Assembly (NCBI RefSeq): GCF_018139145.2
Contig: NC_059500.1
Span: 39,227,437 to 39,291,436 of the forward strand
Direction of reading: 5' to 3'
Source of the DNA: Gymnogyps californianus
Taxonomy: Eukaryota; Chordata; Aves; Accipitriformes; Cathartidae
Length of the DNA stretch: 64,000 nt
Shown here: positions 13,001 to 28,000 of the stretch, one piece after another
How positions within the stretch are numbered: the stretch's first letter is position 1
Layout: each line of letters begins with the position of its first letter
Notes under the pieces: generated by a model
Databases searched by the model: none
What the model was told of the DNA's origin: nothing
Seen by the model: only the letters and a program-made list of their open reading frames with translations
Made by a program: the position numbers and the translations under genes

Positions 13001-16000
13001 GAGCAAAAACACAGTACACTCCATTCTGCATAGCTTCTCACCCTCCAGTTACTCTCAGCTCAAGAACACTCCTAAACCTAGTATGGTTTTCTTTTTAATT
13101 AGCTACATTAGACATCTTTTTCAGTTATTCATTCTGTTCCCCTCTGAAACCAGAGAAAGTCACAGCTTCTGAGGTAAGGAGTTTTACAGGTTTACACTTA
13201 AAGTGTTTATTTCGTTAATCTTTAGCATGGCTCCTATCAGCTCCATTTGATGTCCAAAGGGTTAGAAAAGACAGTAAGCACTCAGTACATCTTCATCAGT
13301 TCCATGCTACTCATGATTGCGTAAGTCCCTCTCACATTCATCCTAAGACATTTTTTCCAGGCTGGAGAGTCCCAGCCTACTTGGCTGCTTCTGTCCCACA
13401 GTACTGATCACCTCTGTGGCCCTGCTGTTAACCTTTTCAAGGTCTAACATATGCTTTTTGAGAGGAGTGACTGGAACTACCCACAATATTGAAGGTGTCC
13501 ACAAATCATTAAGTCATAATGATTTTGTTTTGCTCTCTTTTACTTTCCCAAATATTTCCGACTGCCACTGAATCGATGGTTTCATGGAACTATCTGTCAT
13601 AATATTATGACTCCAACTCCCTTGACTGTAAGGGTTATTTCCGTTCCCATCACTAAATATGTGAAGCTAACATCTTCGGATATCTTAGCATCGCAGATCA
13701 CTTATCCAGTCTTTGCCCAGAGGCACCCTGATCCATGACAGGAGATACATGCTGTGGTACCACCACCATAAACACAATGATTAAAAACCCACAACTGTTA
13801 GGTGTACATTTTCTTATATCCATATACTACAGCAGCAGATCTAGTACTAATACTTATCTTTCTTCTAAAGAACAGGTTTACCTTCATTTTTCCACTGTAC
13901 TTTGGATCTGAAATTGTTTCAAAGGCTGCATCTTTGCTTAACTGCATAAAATCTGGAAAACTGGAAAATACCTGGCTGCACACTCGTTTGATATGTGCTT
14001 CCTGGAAGAAAATCAGAAAGTTTGAATAGGCATTAAAAATTAGAGCTACACTGGGATACCAGTAAGCCATACAAAGAGTTAAAACAAGTTGAAACAAGTG
14101 ATCTGCTGAAGTAACTCAAGCAGAAAGAGTTACGTGTTTTTATTCAGTTCACTACAGAAGTGCTGGATAGAACATCTCCTGTGTGTTTTGGTTTGCTTCA
14201 TTCAAAAAAGAAAGAGGATCTTAATCTGCAACCATGGATTCTAGTTACTAGAGTAAGAGATGCCCAAAATTTCTTCTCCTGGGCAGAGATCGCAATAGGA
14301 CTGGCCAGAATTGTCAGTCTCAAGAACTCTGTTGGCTTGACGTTTACATTACCTAACAGTTGTGTACCAGCATTTCTCTTGACCCTCTGGCATGAAAAGC
14401 CAATACAGGAATTACATATTGTCCCACCAATACGACAAAAAACAATATGGGAAATGCATTTAAACTGTTCAAAAGCCACACAAAGCTCCACTTCTAGAAT
14501 TTGGGTAGCTCTGAACTTGAACGTGACCAAACACTTTAAGTCTACTTTTCCAGAGGAGCAGAAAAGATCTCATCTCTCACCTAATGACAACACATGTGAT
14601 GGATGTTAATACTAAAGGTAAGAAATACTACAAAATATCAGTTTCTTCAGTAGATTTTAGAGAGTTAATAATTATGTATGCCATAAAAGACAGTAAGTCT
14701 CGAAATACTCGTATATTGTTATTTCAGTGGCTATTTAAACTCTCAAATGTTATTACAACAAAAACCACACACACAAAAAACCCACTGAAAACATTTGGGT
14801 ATACACTGCATATAAGGCCCTGGACACTTAACAGTAACATTTCCTAAAAAGCAAGACTGCTTTAATGGAACAAACGTGCCAAAATTAGCTAGGATTTTCT
14901 CATTTCCATTCCTTTGTGGCTTCTGAGAGGAAGTGGTAACATCCCTAAATCCCTTTGCTCATTCTTGGATCTTAGGGATCACATACAAGCATTTTTAAAA
15001 ACTCTGCTGTTTGTGGGTCTTGGAGGTTACTTGCCACAGTAACAAGATAAACTGAAACTGTTCTCTCATTGAGCATTTTGTACTAAAACGTGTTTCTCAT
15101 TATTTAAAGCAGCTCAGCTCTGAATAGAAAGTACTAGAAAAAAAACCCCCACATCCTAATTACCTATTATTTATTTGTTTGCACAGACATTCCTCTCACT
15201 AGCCACTTGTCATAAATGGAACAGAAATGGCATTATTAGAAATCACTAAAAATTGCTCTCCCCCCTAAAGCTCTCCACTGCTTCTGTAACCCTTATTTTC
15301 AGATACGCACCAGCTAAATGAACATACTGTTGTATAACATCTCTATCTACAAGGGCTGCATTCTGAATTATTGAATGGAAAAGGAATTTTGCAATATATC
15401 TTCATTTCAGTTAGTTAAGACTTAAAAAGGAGGCCAGCAGCAATTTTCATTCAAGAGTTTTCATCCCATTTTCCACAAGTCCATTTTTCAGATACTTCTG
15501 AAACTAACCTGCTGCTTGCTAGTGTTGTCCGTCTGCAGCAGCGCAGCATGATTTGCAACCTTCTGCAGGATTGTCAGGTAGCTGAAGCGCAGTGACTTAA
15601 TTGTTTCACCATAAGCATTTACCTACAAAAAAAAAAGAAAGAATGTTTATGCAAACAAATACTCCTGAAAATAAGAAATAATCTAAAATAAATGCTATTC
15701 TTACAAGGTTTAATACATTGGCGATTTTAAATAGTACTACAATTGATGCCAAAGAGATGCATATTGTATTTCTGACAAAATGCAGCAAGTTTTTTTTCCC
15801 CTCAGCTTTGTGATCCTATTAATAGAAAACATCTTCTCAAAAAGAAAAGAACCTCACACCTATGTTCATAGTTTGCTAAGCATTTCAGATAGCGTGGTAT
15901 CTACAGAAATTACTAAGATAACCAAGAATTCCTTGGTAGACAAAAAGACAGTAACTTTACAACTGATTTAAATGTAAATAAAACCAGAGTTGTTTGAATG

Positions 16001-19000
16001 ACTTCTTACCCTACAACTGCTAACTTTACTTTTCTCTATAGCAAAAACGTATGAAGTTTTATAAACATGTAGAGTAACATAATTCAAACAACTTCACACA
16101 TTCCACAATGCAGCAGCAGCAATAGCATCAGCTATTCTTCTGGTTATGGTTGGCCGATTCGACAAATATTCGTTTTCCTTTCCCTTATCAAGTTACTAAA
16201 TTTCACGGTTAACTTTGGAATAAGACAGTCCATAAGAGCACTTAAGTATCTGCAGGCCTGCCTACTGCCCTTTGTGAATCAGGTTCAACAGCATTTTACT
16301 TTTTCTACAAAACACCACGAGAAACAGAAGCCTGCAAAGAACAAATACTAGTACCCATGGAATATTAAACAGGCTAATAGGGAGACTGTTTTTAAAGAAA
16401 GATGCAGAAGATTGAATAAGCTACATCATTTGGAAAAAAAACCAAAACACACTACACAAGAATCACAACAGGCTAGAAGGAAAATAGGGAGAAGCAAGTA
16501 TGAGACATATGCTTCTAAATGTTTAAAAGACGTGCTTAATCTGAGCCTACTGAGTGATATGGGCAAAACAAATACAAAGCTAGACTAACTGAGTGTTAAA
16601 GAAGTCCAGAGAAGATAGAAGAAATCTGCAAAGCTGTTACTAGTGAACAAAGTTCTGCTTGTGCTTTATGGCTACTGTCACAGTTCTCTCTTCAATGAAG
16701 CAAAACAAAGCGCATGTTTAATGGCACAGAAAGACACAATCCAACTGCAGTTATAACACAAGCAAAGCCCAGACAACCTGCTGGGTCCAGGATGCCTCTG
16801 ATTTGCAGCTTCTGCATGGACCGCCTAAGGCGCATGGGAGCAGCATGCCTGACACATACTGAACTTCCCAATGCAATATCCTTGCCGACATCAACTATAT
16901 CACAGGTGCACTTATTAATACAACACATCCAGAATTTACTGCATAAATAACAACCACCTGCTCAGGGCATGCAAAGCAGCTTTGCTGTAATCCCACAGTG
17001 CCTAACTCCATCATGCTTCTGATGCAGCCACCCATGTTTCCAGTCAGGATTTCCCAAACAGATGGCCTATGACCATACAGCCATTTCAATCAGCTCTTCA
17101 TTGGCAGACAGTCTCTTGGGAAAACCAGAAAGACTACGTTCTACAATCTAAACAGTGTAAGTTCTTACTTTGTAACAACAGTTCTTCCTTTTACGGCCGC
17201 TGTTGCAGCCACAGGGCTCTCCTGCTCGTAATACTAAGCTTACATCCTCTGTGTCTAGCACAGCCTGGTACACCGCTTTCTGGAATTCGGTCAGGGAACA
17301 GTACACCATCTGCCAAAGAGAGAACCCCAAAACCACAATTATGTGCGGCATACAATGAAAAGCAAAAGAGCACTGCATGAAAAAAACATAAAACACGGAA
17401 TACTGAAAATAAAGTAGAAAACAAGAATATATCTGCTCAAATAGTTACAGGAAATTATTCTACTACCAAAGGAAAAAATGCGGATCTTGATACCACAATA
17501 GCATGAAATTGTAGCCAAAATGTACGTATACTTATTTTATACCCTCCCAAAATTCTGCAAAGAGTATCAATGTCAAGCTACAAGAACCTGCTGTTAGGTT
17601 TCTATAAACCTTTCAGTATGGCTTTTGTGGAGGCATAGGAGGAGGGGGGGGGAAGTGAGAGAAATAAACACATAATTGTAATTACGGATTCCCCTCTGCT
17701 TTGCCAGTTGCTTAATTTGCCCTTTCTTTCCTCTTTTCAGGCACTAGCTGTTGCAGGGCACTACCACGGGCAGGACAAACAGAATAAGCAATGAGAAGGC
17801 AAGGATCTACACAGTGCTATGGCCAAAACTCTTATCCCTCTTCTTAGAGACCATGGGTGGCATCTCCATGACATCTTTAGTCTTAAACAGCAGGAGACAG
17901 AAATCCCAAGATCCTTCCTCAACCTAGGCCACCCACACAGCAGCAGCACCATGCTGAGCTATAATAATACAACAGTAACTTGAACATATACTCACATTAA
18001 CAAGAGAATGAAAAGAATAAAACCTGCTAGATTTAGAAAAGCCATTGACTGACGTTTGTGTTAATCTTTCCTTCAGAAGACAGTTTAGATGACATTATTA
18101 TACACTAAGGATGAAGAATAAACATCAAATTTTGAAAACAAAAATAGCTGCAAACTAATGTGTTTGTCTACTTAGAAGGAAAGCACAAATATGTGTAATA
18201 AGAATTTACCAGAACTCTTAGCTATAGTCATAAAGTATTATCACTTCATATAACGTTTACAATAGCATTAGATGAACAGGATTACAGACCTATCAACAAT
18301 CAGCTTTAGCTTTGGGGGTTTTCTTTTTATTTAGTGATTGAAAACGAGGGAGTTAAAAATCAAAAGCATACTGTTCCATGCACAAAGTGTCAAGCTGCAA
18401 ATTCAGAATTCCTACATAGAATTCAAGAGATTTACATACATTGCATTGGGTTTGCACAGGTAAGTACAAAAGTGCACATAAAATAGATGTGTAAATCACT
18501 AGTCAGAAGTCTAGCTGAGCATTTTCATGCTTGATTAACTCCATTTCAACACGCAATCGTAGTAATTATGTGAACAAAGCACTCTACTGCATGTGCATTT
18601 TTTCTAAGGCTCTGGATTCTTCTTAAGTCCAAAAGAAAATCATAAACTACTACAGGCATAATGAAAGAGAGAAAACACAACAAAAACAAAAAATAAGAGA
18701 TATATTCATTAGCATTGTATCTGAAATGTGCAGGCACTTACTCTGTCTTCCTTTTTTGGCAATTGATCGCTGATAAGTGCTTTGGTACGTCTCAGAAACC
18801 AGCCAGACATTTTTCTTGCTAGCTTCACCATGGCCTTACGACCTGTTGCTAGCTCTCTTTTAGTTGCAGTGTGCCTCTGGCCATGCTCCACTGGATCAGA
18901 AAATTTCTTCTTGAAATGTACTCTGCTACCCAGAAGTCCTGGTACAGCCCTGTTAAAAAACAAAGGGGGGTGAGGGGTGTGTGAAGGAATAACAGCATTT

Positions 19001-22000
19001 TCTTTACTCCAAGGCAGTCTATGCTTTTCCATTGATTAAAAGCGTACCATAAATTGTTTCTGGCTAACAGCAAGAGATCTTAAATTAACAATCACTAGAG
19101 AAATGAATAAAAATTTTGTATATAAATAGAAACATATACTACCTCCAGACACACCATTTTTTCATTTACTTTCTGTGACCCTCAGATATTAAGAGATTAC
19201 CCTCATGACAAGGGTTGCCATCTGCAGAAAAACAAAAGCTCAGTAGACCAACAGAAGTCACAAGTATATAGACCCTCTAAACTACAAGGCTGCTGCTGTT
19301 CAAGAGCCTCAATTGGAAGCTAAGCAGTCATGTTTTCAATTTTTACTGTTTTTATTAAAGTCAGGTTATGCAGATATTACAGTTTACTAAATAAAATCTT
19401 AAGAAACCCAATAGCAAAAAGAATTTAGTAATCATTGGCAGCACTACATATTGGAACAATCTATTAACAATATCAGTATAGTTTTAGTGGACTGGATGCA
19501 ACACTAAGCTTACTGTTGAAGTATTTCTTTCCTGATATTTCAATTCAGTCTGTATATCCTTATATTTAAGGTATGTTTGCTTGGTTCCTCCTCCGTAAAG
19601 CATCCCCAGTAAGTCTTCTATGCTTAGATTTATAAGTAGGGTTAGTTCCACCTCTCCCTCTCAATTAAAAGTTTTCCTGGACAAGACTGTTGCTTTGCAA
19701 ATATGTGCACTTGTACATTTTGAAAAACAGCAAGATATTATTACTTTCATCTTACAAGTACGTCAGAATGACCTGCACATAGTGGACAGAGCAAAGGCAC
19801 AACGTTGTTCAAAGTTGTGTAATGATTCTCTATCTACTATGCGGAGGACAGAAGCAAAAGAACAAAAAAAGAGTGTCCTTAGAAAAGAAAGGTAAACATA
19901 GAGGGGGAAAAAAGAAAATAATTTTAACTGCTTCCCAAATTCCCCACAGAAGCCAGACAGAAGGCGACCCAAATGTATTAAATAGCTGCAAAATTCACAC
20001 CAGGAGCTTACCTCCATAGAGGTATTGGAAAAACATACTTACATTCTCACAAAACACTGCGTTTTTTTAGGGGGAGGGTTGTGGTTTGTTGTTGTTGTTT
20101 TTTGGACACAGATAGGTCTGTATCATCCAGCTCTATCCCAGTCCCACTGCATGGTTAACAGATAGAGGTGTTTAACCATAAAAAAAGATATTTTATTTAC
20201 CAGTCCATAACACACCAAAGTTCCTTCATATTGTTTTGAAGAATGGTTCCAGTAAGACCTATGCGAACACTGCATTTTAATGACTTCATGGTTTGAGTTA
20301 TCTGAGCCTTTGGGTTCTTGATTCTGTGTGCTTCATCCACTATCACAGCAGACCATTCTACACTGCAAATCAACAAGAAATATTGTATTAACTGAAACCA
20401 CTTATCCAGTCATCCCACATACACATAAAAAGTGAAGTCAGTCACACAAATAGCTATGATTATTGTAAGACACTATTACTTTTTGATTTTCCTGTTCTAC
20501 ATTGTATTATACTACTCAGTTTCTTTATATTCTGTTTGTTTAGTAAATTCAATTGCCATAGTTGAATATAATGGCTAAACTACATAGCCAAATAAATGAA
20601 CTACTGTTAACTGTATCAAATGCTTCCTGTGAAGAAAGCAGCTTTCAATCTCTGGAGCAAGCAATCCAGCACATCTCACCAGCACTAATTCCACGCATAA
20701 GTAAGATTTAGAAAAATTAAATAAATCTCTGAAGGTAAACTATTGAAACATGCTTAACACAGGTATGCTTTATTTTCCCAACAAAACCTATCCAATGTAG
20801 CTAGAAGTAGACTGAAAGCATTTTCAATCTGTGTGGTTTCCTACATGAAAGCATCACTCAACTTCTTTAATATCTATATGATACCAATATGGCAGAGGAG
20901 TTTTAATATTTTGTGATTTTGTGGCTAGGAGGAACATACCTAGAAGCAGTGACCGAAAGATATTTTGCAGCCAGTTCAAGCACAAAACTTGGAGGTAGAA
21001 TGACCTGTATACTGTGATACTAATTTAAGTCATCAAGTCCCTAGGAAGAGATTTATTAAATTTATGAGATCTCTTTATATATATGAGTGAATATTTCAGA
21101 ACAAAATCATATCTACTTTGATGATACTTCAAGCAGCAAAAAGCTGAAACAGACATGTTTAGAAGGAATCCTCTCTCCTGAGCAGGCTGCATTTAGTTCA
21201 CTAATCTGAAGGCTGATCGTATGGCATTTTTGATGCCTGCTAAGTACACTCATTCATATCTGAGTTCCTTACATTCCTAAAATCTGCTAAAAATTGGAGT
21301 TTCTGAAGGAGCCTAACAGATGAGCATGTGCTAGCTCCTTCAACTTCATCTCTCATTATGCTGATTTACATGCATAACTGAGCCTATGTATTCTTATTAG
21401 TGCTAATTAATTATTTAAGACCAGTTTTTGAGGCCAATCCATCATTCTAGCTAAGCAAGACACATAGCCTCCTCCAGTGTCAAGATCACAGACCCATCCA
21501 GTCACATGCTCTGCAGAAAGAGTTTGGTAAATCTGTATGCTGAAGCAATGTATTGGCAAGCAGTCAGTCACATATCAGATCTGCTCTGCACATGCACCTG
21601 TTTCCTGACCACTGTCTATTCAATGACCAAGCCTGACGAGTTTCTCAGAAAGACAACAGCAAAAATTAGGGTACTGCTAACACAACCCCTTTCGTCTTCT
21701 CCTATCTGCACTTCTTTTTCAGACCTGAGCACAGAGAGAGATGGAGATCTGACTGTTTTGGTGACTGCTGTCCAGACCACTAGGACACTCTATGGGGCTT
21801 GGACCTTTCCCAACACCTAGAATGACAAGATCTGCAGATCCACTGACAACACCAGCTGCTAAGGGCAGGCTACTACTACTAGCTATTCACACAACTTGTA
21901 CCCTACTGTCCTGGTTTCGGCTGGGACAGAGTTTTCCAAGATGACATAAGGAAAGAGGACCACTAGGATCAGATGAGAGGTTAAGTACTCCTGAACATAG

Positions 22001-25000
22001 CCAAAGGAAAGGCAAAACTCCTAGTTTGAAAATGCTGACGGCTATGGAGCAAGTGAAGTAGGATTTCTAATACAATCTGCTGTCAGAAAGACGTTGATTC
22101 TGCTAAGTCCATCAGGTAATTAAAACTATACACACACATATATCTCAAAGTTTTTAGGAATCAAGAATTTTTTCAAGCTGGTGAAAAGTGCAAATAACAA
22201 GGAAAATACCTTTTGAACATTTTCTAAAAATTCCAGATTTTTTCCTCCTTACACTGTACTGAAAGATAGAAATATCTTCTGTGTATCTTTTAGCTACTAC
22301 CGCTTTTCAGGCATGCAATTCCTGCATCTTTTAGAGAATACTTCATGAATGGGTTAACAGCAAAGACTAGCTTTATGAAAACTATTCAAACACTTACTTC
22401 TCCCAAGCATCCCACTACAACAATAATATAGGGTACACTCCCCAAAGATAATTAAACGGGATCTTCCTCCTCAGCACAGTGAGTCATTGGATTTAAGAGC
22501 AAATACATTACACAGAAAGAATAAGTACTTGCAAAGAACAATGTAAAATTAGACAGTTAAAATTCTGTGTGTAGAAAAATACATTAAAATCATTACCTGT
22601 TAAATTCATCCAAATATAGGCGAAGTATCTCATATGTCGTAAGGGCAACTTCGCATTTCCCTTGCTTGATGCGACTCAAGTCATCATCTTTTTTACCGCC
22701 ATGTAAAACAGAGACCTTAAAGTACCCCCATGTGTCTAACTCGTCCTTCCAGTTGTACAGCACTGAAAGAGGGGCCACTATGAGGAAAGTCTGAAAACAA
22801 ATAGATGTTATAGTATTACTGGAAAAACTAAAACATAGCAATTTCTCAATAAGGAAAGTCAAAACCTTGAGATTTATTTTACTGCTTTGAACAGTTTGAA
22901 CTGTTTAATTCTGTCACTTCAAAGCATAGTATAGAGAATATCTGAAGAGTCAATATAAATTCAGAAGTAATCAGTTTACTCAGAGTATGTAAATAGTACA
23001 GAAGAAAAATACTGTAATAGTAAAAAAAATACCATAGTAGTGCTCCTTACTTAAATTATACTCTAACAACTGCAATAAGACATGAGATACTATCACTTTG
23101 CTTTGTTATAAAATCTGTATCTATATACCATAAAATGTTTTACAGCTGGAGAAAACAAAAGGATGAAGAGGGTAAGCAGCTTCCTCCAATCCACAAGTCT
23201 AGTCATCATATGACTTCAAAACAGAGAGACCTGAAAAGGGTGTAAAAATTTAAGACAGCTAATACAACGCATTTAATGTCATAGAATAATAAAATCAGTG
23301 AGGTGGGAAGGGGCCTCAGGAAGTTTCTAGTCCAACTTTCTGGTCAAAGCAGGGGCAACACTGAATTCAGACCAGGTCATTTAGGGCTTTCCCAACTCAG
23401 GTCTTCAAAACCCCCCCAAGGATGGAGGTAGTCCACAACCTCTCTCTGTGACCTGTTCCAATACTTGATTGTCTTCAAAGTGAAATTCTTCTTCTCTTAT
23501 TCCCAGTCAGAAGCATTCCTTGTTTTTTTTCACATGAAGTGCTATCCCTTCACCTGTTGCCCTCTGCCTGTATTTCCTGAGGAACCTGTATCTGTTACTC
23601 ACAGACCTATAGTCCTATGAACCATTCTACCAGTCATATATTCCAATTATTCCAATAAAATAAAAATAGTAATGGAAAACAGAAATTGCATGGGTCCTGT
23701 GGTGGGTAAAATTAAAATGATCTTCAGATTTCTCTCATTCACACAGAACTTTTACACACATCTTTATTTGCTGTAACTGTATTTGATTACCTAGATTATC
23801 AATCAGACTTACTTCTGACATTATAACAGTCATTCAAGAAAATATGAGAGGTCACAAGAATATTAGCAATAAATTTTCCAAATATATGCATTTGCCTTAA
23901 TTATTTAAATAGCCTGTTAATACAGACACACATGCTTTTTGTACTTTAGAAACACAATCACACAAAACTATCATTTTCTACTCACTGACACGGGCTTTTC
24001 AAAGTACTCTAACCACAAATCTCTTCCAGATATTTCCAAATGTTTTGTGTTAGTGCAGATCAACAGTATTAACAGATTAGACAATAACAGCTAGATAACG
24101 CACTGTGACAGTCTGGAAAACTGAAGGCTTCCCTAACACTATTAGAAGGCCATGAACCCCTGATCTCCCTAAGTAGCTGAATTTTAAAAATCAATATACA
24201 TGAACTCCTAACGCAAACAAACAAACAAAAAAATCCAAGTATTGCCTTTTACTAAAATCCTTAAGCTTGTATCACTAAAAGCTGTACCTTCTTGGGGTTA
24301 CACTTTGATTCTTTTTTCATTGTCCTCAGTAAAAATTCTGGCATATTATTTTCAATATCTTCACGTGTTCCCTTTTTGTGCAACACTGCAGCCAAAAACG
24401 AAATGACCTTGAGAAAGAAAACAATTCTCAGTGATTATGTACAAAAATACAAACAGAAATTGAGTGAGTTCCACTGAAAATAAACATTCAGGACAAAATC
24501 TTGGATGGGATTTAGTAAGGTGGTTTTGGTGGGGACTAGGTTTTTTGTTTGGGGTTTTTGCTGGTTTGTTTTAAATCAATCTCAGTTTTTAAAATGGGAA
24601 CCCCTTCCCTTGGAGAATCCTGAATTCATAAGAGCAATTAATTGCTCTATTTTACTCTTTCACCTTCTAAGTGGAAAAGTTCCAAAAATACAGAAGAGAC
24701 TATGAATGAGCCAGGAAAAACTAGAGACAAGGCATGCCTTGCATTTCTCCTCCATTTTCAGGAGGACACTTGAACCTTAGATGAGAAAACTGAAGGAAGA
24801 GATACTTGCTAACTATACTCCCAATGCTACTTCTGCAAAAGGAAGAAGAGGTTTAACAGGAGGTTAGATTTTTACTAATATGTTGATTTTGGTATGTTCC
24901 ATTCCTTCCAATTCCTGTTGTTAGCTTCAAAACCAGCTCTTTCTGCTGTGTTTGGGCTATATTCTCTCATCTGCCTCAAACCAGTCAAGGTGATTTCCCT

Positions 25001-28000
25001 TTGATTATGAGAAGACAATTATAATACACCACAGCAAGGACAAACATCCCAGCATAGGCTATTCCAAGCTGCTCCCATGTTAATCCAAAACAGGAAGAAG
25101 GCACAGAGATATCTGGCCAGAACATGCCAATCGTAAAATCCACTTGGGATAAATAGTATCCATGGGGCTAAGCAGCAGCAAGGACCAGATGCGTCATCAG
25201 AGAGGTGCCCTTCTTTTGAAAACTCAACAGGACCCGTTTACTCAGAGCAGCGAGCTCCAGTTGCTTCCTTTTGCAGCTGCTACACAGCTGTTCATAGCAG
25301 GGCAGAGGTAAAGCTGTCAGCTGTTGATTTCCGAAAAAGAGGAAATTTCCAGAGCTTTCTCCCTCTAACTTTGGGGGGAAAAGAGCCAGTCAGCAGCACA
25401 GAAGTGCAGGAAAAATAGCCGAGAAGAGTAAAGGTAGATAAGCAGAAGAGACAGGAAACCCATCACATATGGGGCTGCAGGGTGGGAAATAGATACGTAG
25501 AAGAAAAGAAAACCAAAAATTTTTATACATAATATTTCATATAAACTGAGGCTAAAAGGACCTGCAAGTTTGCACATGTTGTTTGACTTTAAGCCTTTTG
25601 AGAATAAAATTCAACTGAACATAAAATCTCCATGTGTCTTCCAGATCCTCCATTTTTGGAAGAATTATGCATCACAAATTTGTAACAATAGCAAAGGCTG
25701 TAAAAGGGCAACTCTGCTGAGAAACCTTTGGCTCTTCCAGATCAAGCAGGAAGCAACCTAAAAGCCTTGCTAGGAAACTAACTTACTGCAATCACATTAA
25801 GAAACAACATTATTCTTCCTGCCTCCACTGCAACTTGAGCTTGAAATGGAAGAGCCATACAGTCAGGCCAATTTAAGCAAAAATCAGTTCATAACTACAA
25901 AGAACATTAAAATGCAAAAGTTTTCTAGAAAAGTCTGTATCTCATAAATCATTCTATAATTCAGAAACAATTAGGTTCAGCCAATTGACAAGCATAAGAC
26001 AAGTTTCTGTAACACTGAATCAGTTACTTGATGAAGTTTAACTAGTATTTGTTCTTTCATACATACTAATCTTTTCTAAATAAGTGAAATTCTCTTTCAC
26101 TTCATATCCCCTGAACTGCCTTTCCCACACTGAACCTGAAGAACATAAATACTGTGCTTTATAAAAAATACACAAGATATTCTTCAAAACCTCTACCTTT
26201 CTTCTGCAAACTTGATGCTGTGACTAAAAGAAATAACCATCAGATGTGAATTCCACACAGGAACACACTGTCACTGTGTGATAAACGTGACCAGGTCACT
26301 ACAGAATCAGCTCTGACATTCAAAAAATACAAGAGATGCAAGAAAGACAACTCAATTCCCCCCCCCCCCCAGTTTAATACTGTCTTATATAGATGCTTCT
26401 TATTATATGAAATCAGATTATTTGCAGTTCTGAGTAGAAACAAACTTCCATAACTACCGAGTTCTTAAACTGCCATGGACAAGAAACATGGCCAAGCTTA
26501 CGTAAAACAGAATGTAAATGGATGCAGTCTAATTTTAATAAACATCTGTTAACAGATCAGCAGCAGCTACACAAATCCATGATGCACCTCTAAATGTTCT
26601 CTCTGTCCAGAGAAGTTTTGCCAGTTTAGTTTACTCACTCCTCTTGTCAAGTTCCCTACAGAACAATACTTCTTTGCACTGAAGGGTGTCTGTCGACATT
26701 CTCCTAAATGGAAGGGCAACAGATGCTACAGCCAGTATTTGTCAGTGAAGGAATAAGCTTGCATTTGACACATGGAGGGAGAAAAGAGAGGGGACAAAGA
26801 CTAGCCACCATAGGATTCAAGCTGTTAACTTAAAACCAGACAGAATAAAGAGAATTTTCAAACATAAAAACACCCTAATTTTAGTAGCATAAATAAATCA
26901 TTTGGGCCACACTGATTTAAAGCATAATGGAAAAATCCAGCTATACTTTGTCCTTTCATCTACCCAAGTCGTATTTCCAAAAGAGTGATAAAAATAACAT
27001 GGAACATCTAAGCACTTTTTCCAGAGATGGGAGCAAACGTGTCTGCTCCTTCTCGTTCCCAGTACAATTAAACTATTTGTTTTCAGGAAAAATGGAAAAA
27101 GATATTTAAAGAGCTACAGTCAGAGAAAGGCTGTAAGTACTTCTAGCATACTCCAGTGCAAATTACTTTCATGATGCACAGGTAGCAATCCTCAAAGTAA
27201 ATTCAACATAAAATGAATACTAACATTTTAACTACTGTAATTACTCATGCTTACACTAAAAGGGGCCACATCCCAGTTTTGTGGCCTGTCAGGAGTGAAT
27301 CTTAAATCAGCAATGGCTCCTGGCTCTAAGTGCTGTCCTGGACGGTCGTGTCCTGCCTCCTCCAACTCCACAATAGCAAAGGGAGGTTAAGCTCCACTAG
27401 GGTGTCTTTTCTTAAATATGTTATTTTTTAAAAAGATTTACAACTCACAGAAAACACACTGCCAAAAAAAATTATCTATTTTCTCACTGTAACAATCAAA
27501 AAGAATACCTGTATTGTCTTTCCAAGGCCCATATCATCTCCAAGAATACACCCCCTTTTATTAGCATAGTGTCCGTACAAAAATTGGGCTCCTTCCCTTT
27601 GATAATCACGCAGGTATCTGTTAATTGTATACGGGATAAAATCGCCATTGTCAGACAATTTAAAAGCCACTGCAGGAGAGGGAAGATTTCGGTCAGGAAA
27701 ATAAGGCTTTTCCAGATCACCATCATCAAATATTAAACTCTTCCAGGGTCCTCTACTGGCTTTGACTCTACAAAGTTTAGTTATTAGTATTTTCCTTTCT
27801 TCAGACTCCAAGAATGATACAACAGCAAATAATTTTCCATCCTTGTCCTTTTCAATAGAGGATATTGTTCCTTCATGAAGTTTCCCATTTTCAAGACAAG
27901 GGGCAAGGCATTTCTCCCCAACATGCCAATTATCTATAAAAAAACCAAACACACATAGTGATAAACTGGCCAGATGTACAAAGTATTTCATTTTGTCACG

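Noticed and set aside
13882..14097. The open frame extending upstream of ERCC6L2 exon 9 to an ATG at 14097
   Set aside because: The part above 14001 lies beyond a good acceptor (gattttcttccag) and does not match the family.
17628..17660. G-rich tract considered as a G-quadruplex
   Set aside because: It consists of one long G run and short GG pairs, not four separated G-tracts.
27934..27991. In-frame extension upstream of the Tudor-like module starting at an ATG at 27991, with a hydrophobic, signal-peptide-like beginning
   Set aside because: It lies across the exon 2 acceptor (ttttttatag). Exon 1 at 31449-31467 supplies a start in the right phase, and a nuclear ATPase should not have a signal peptide.
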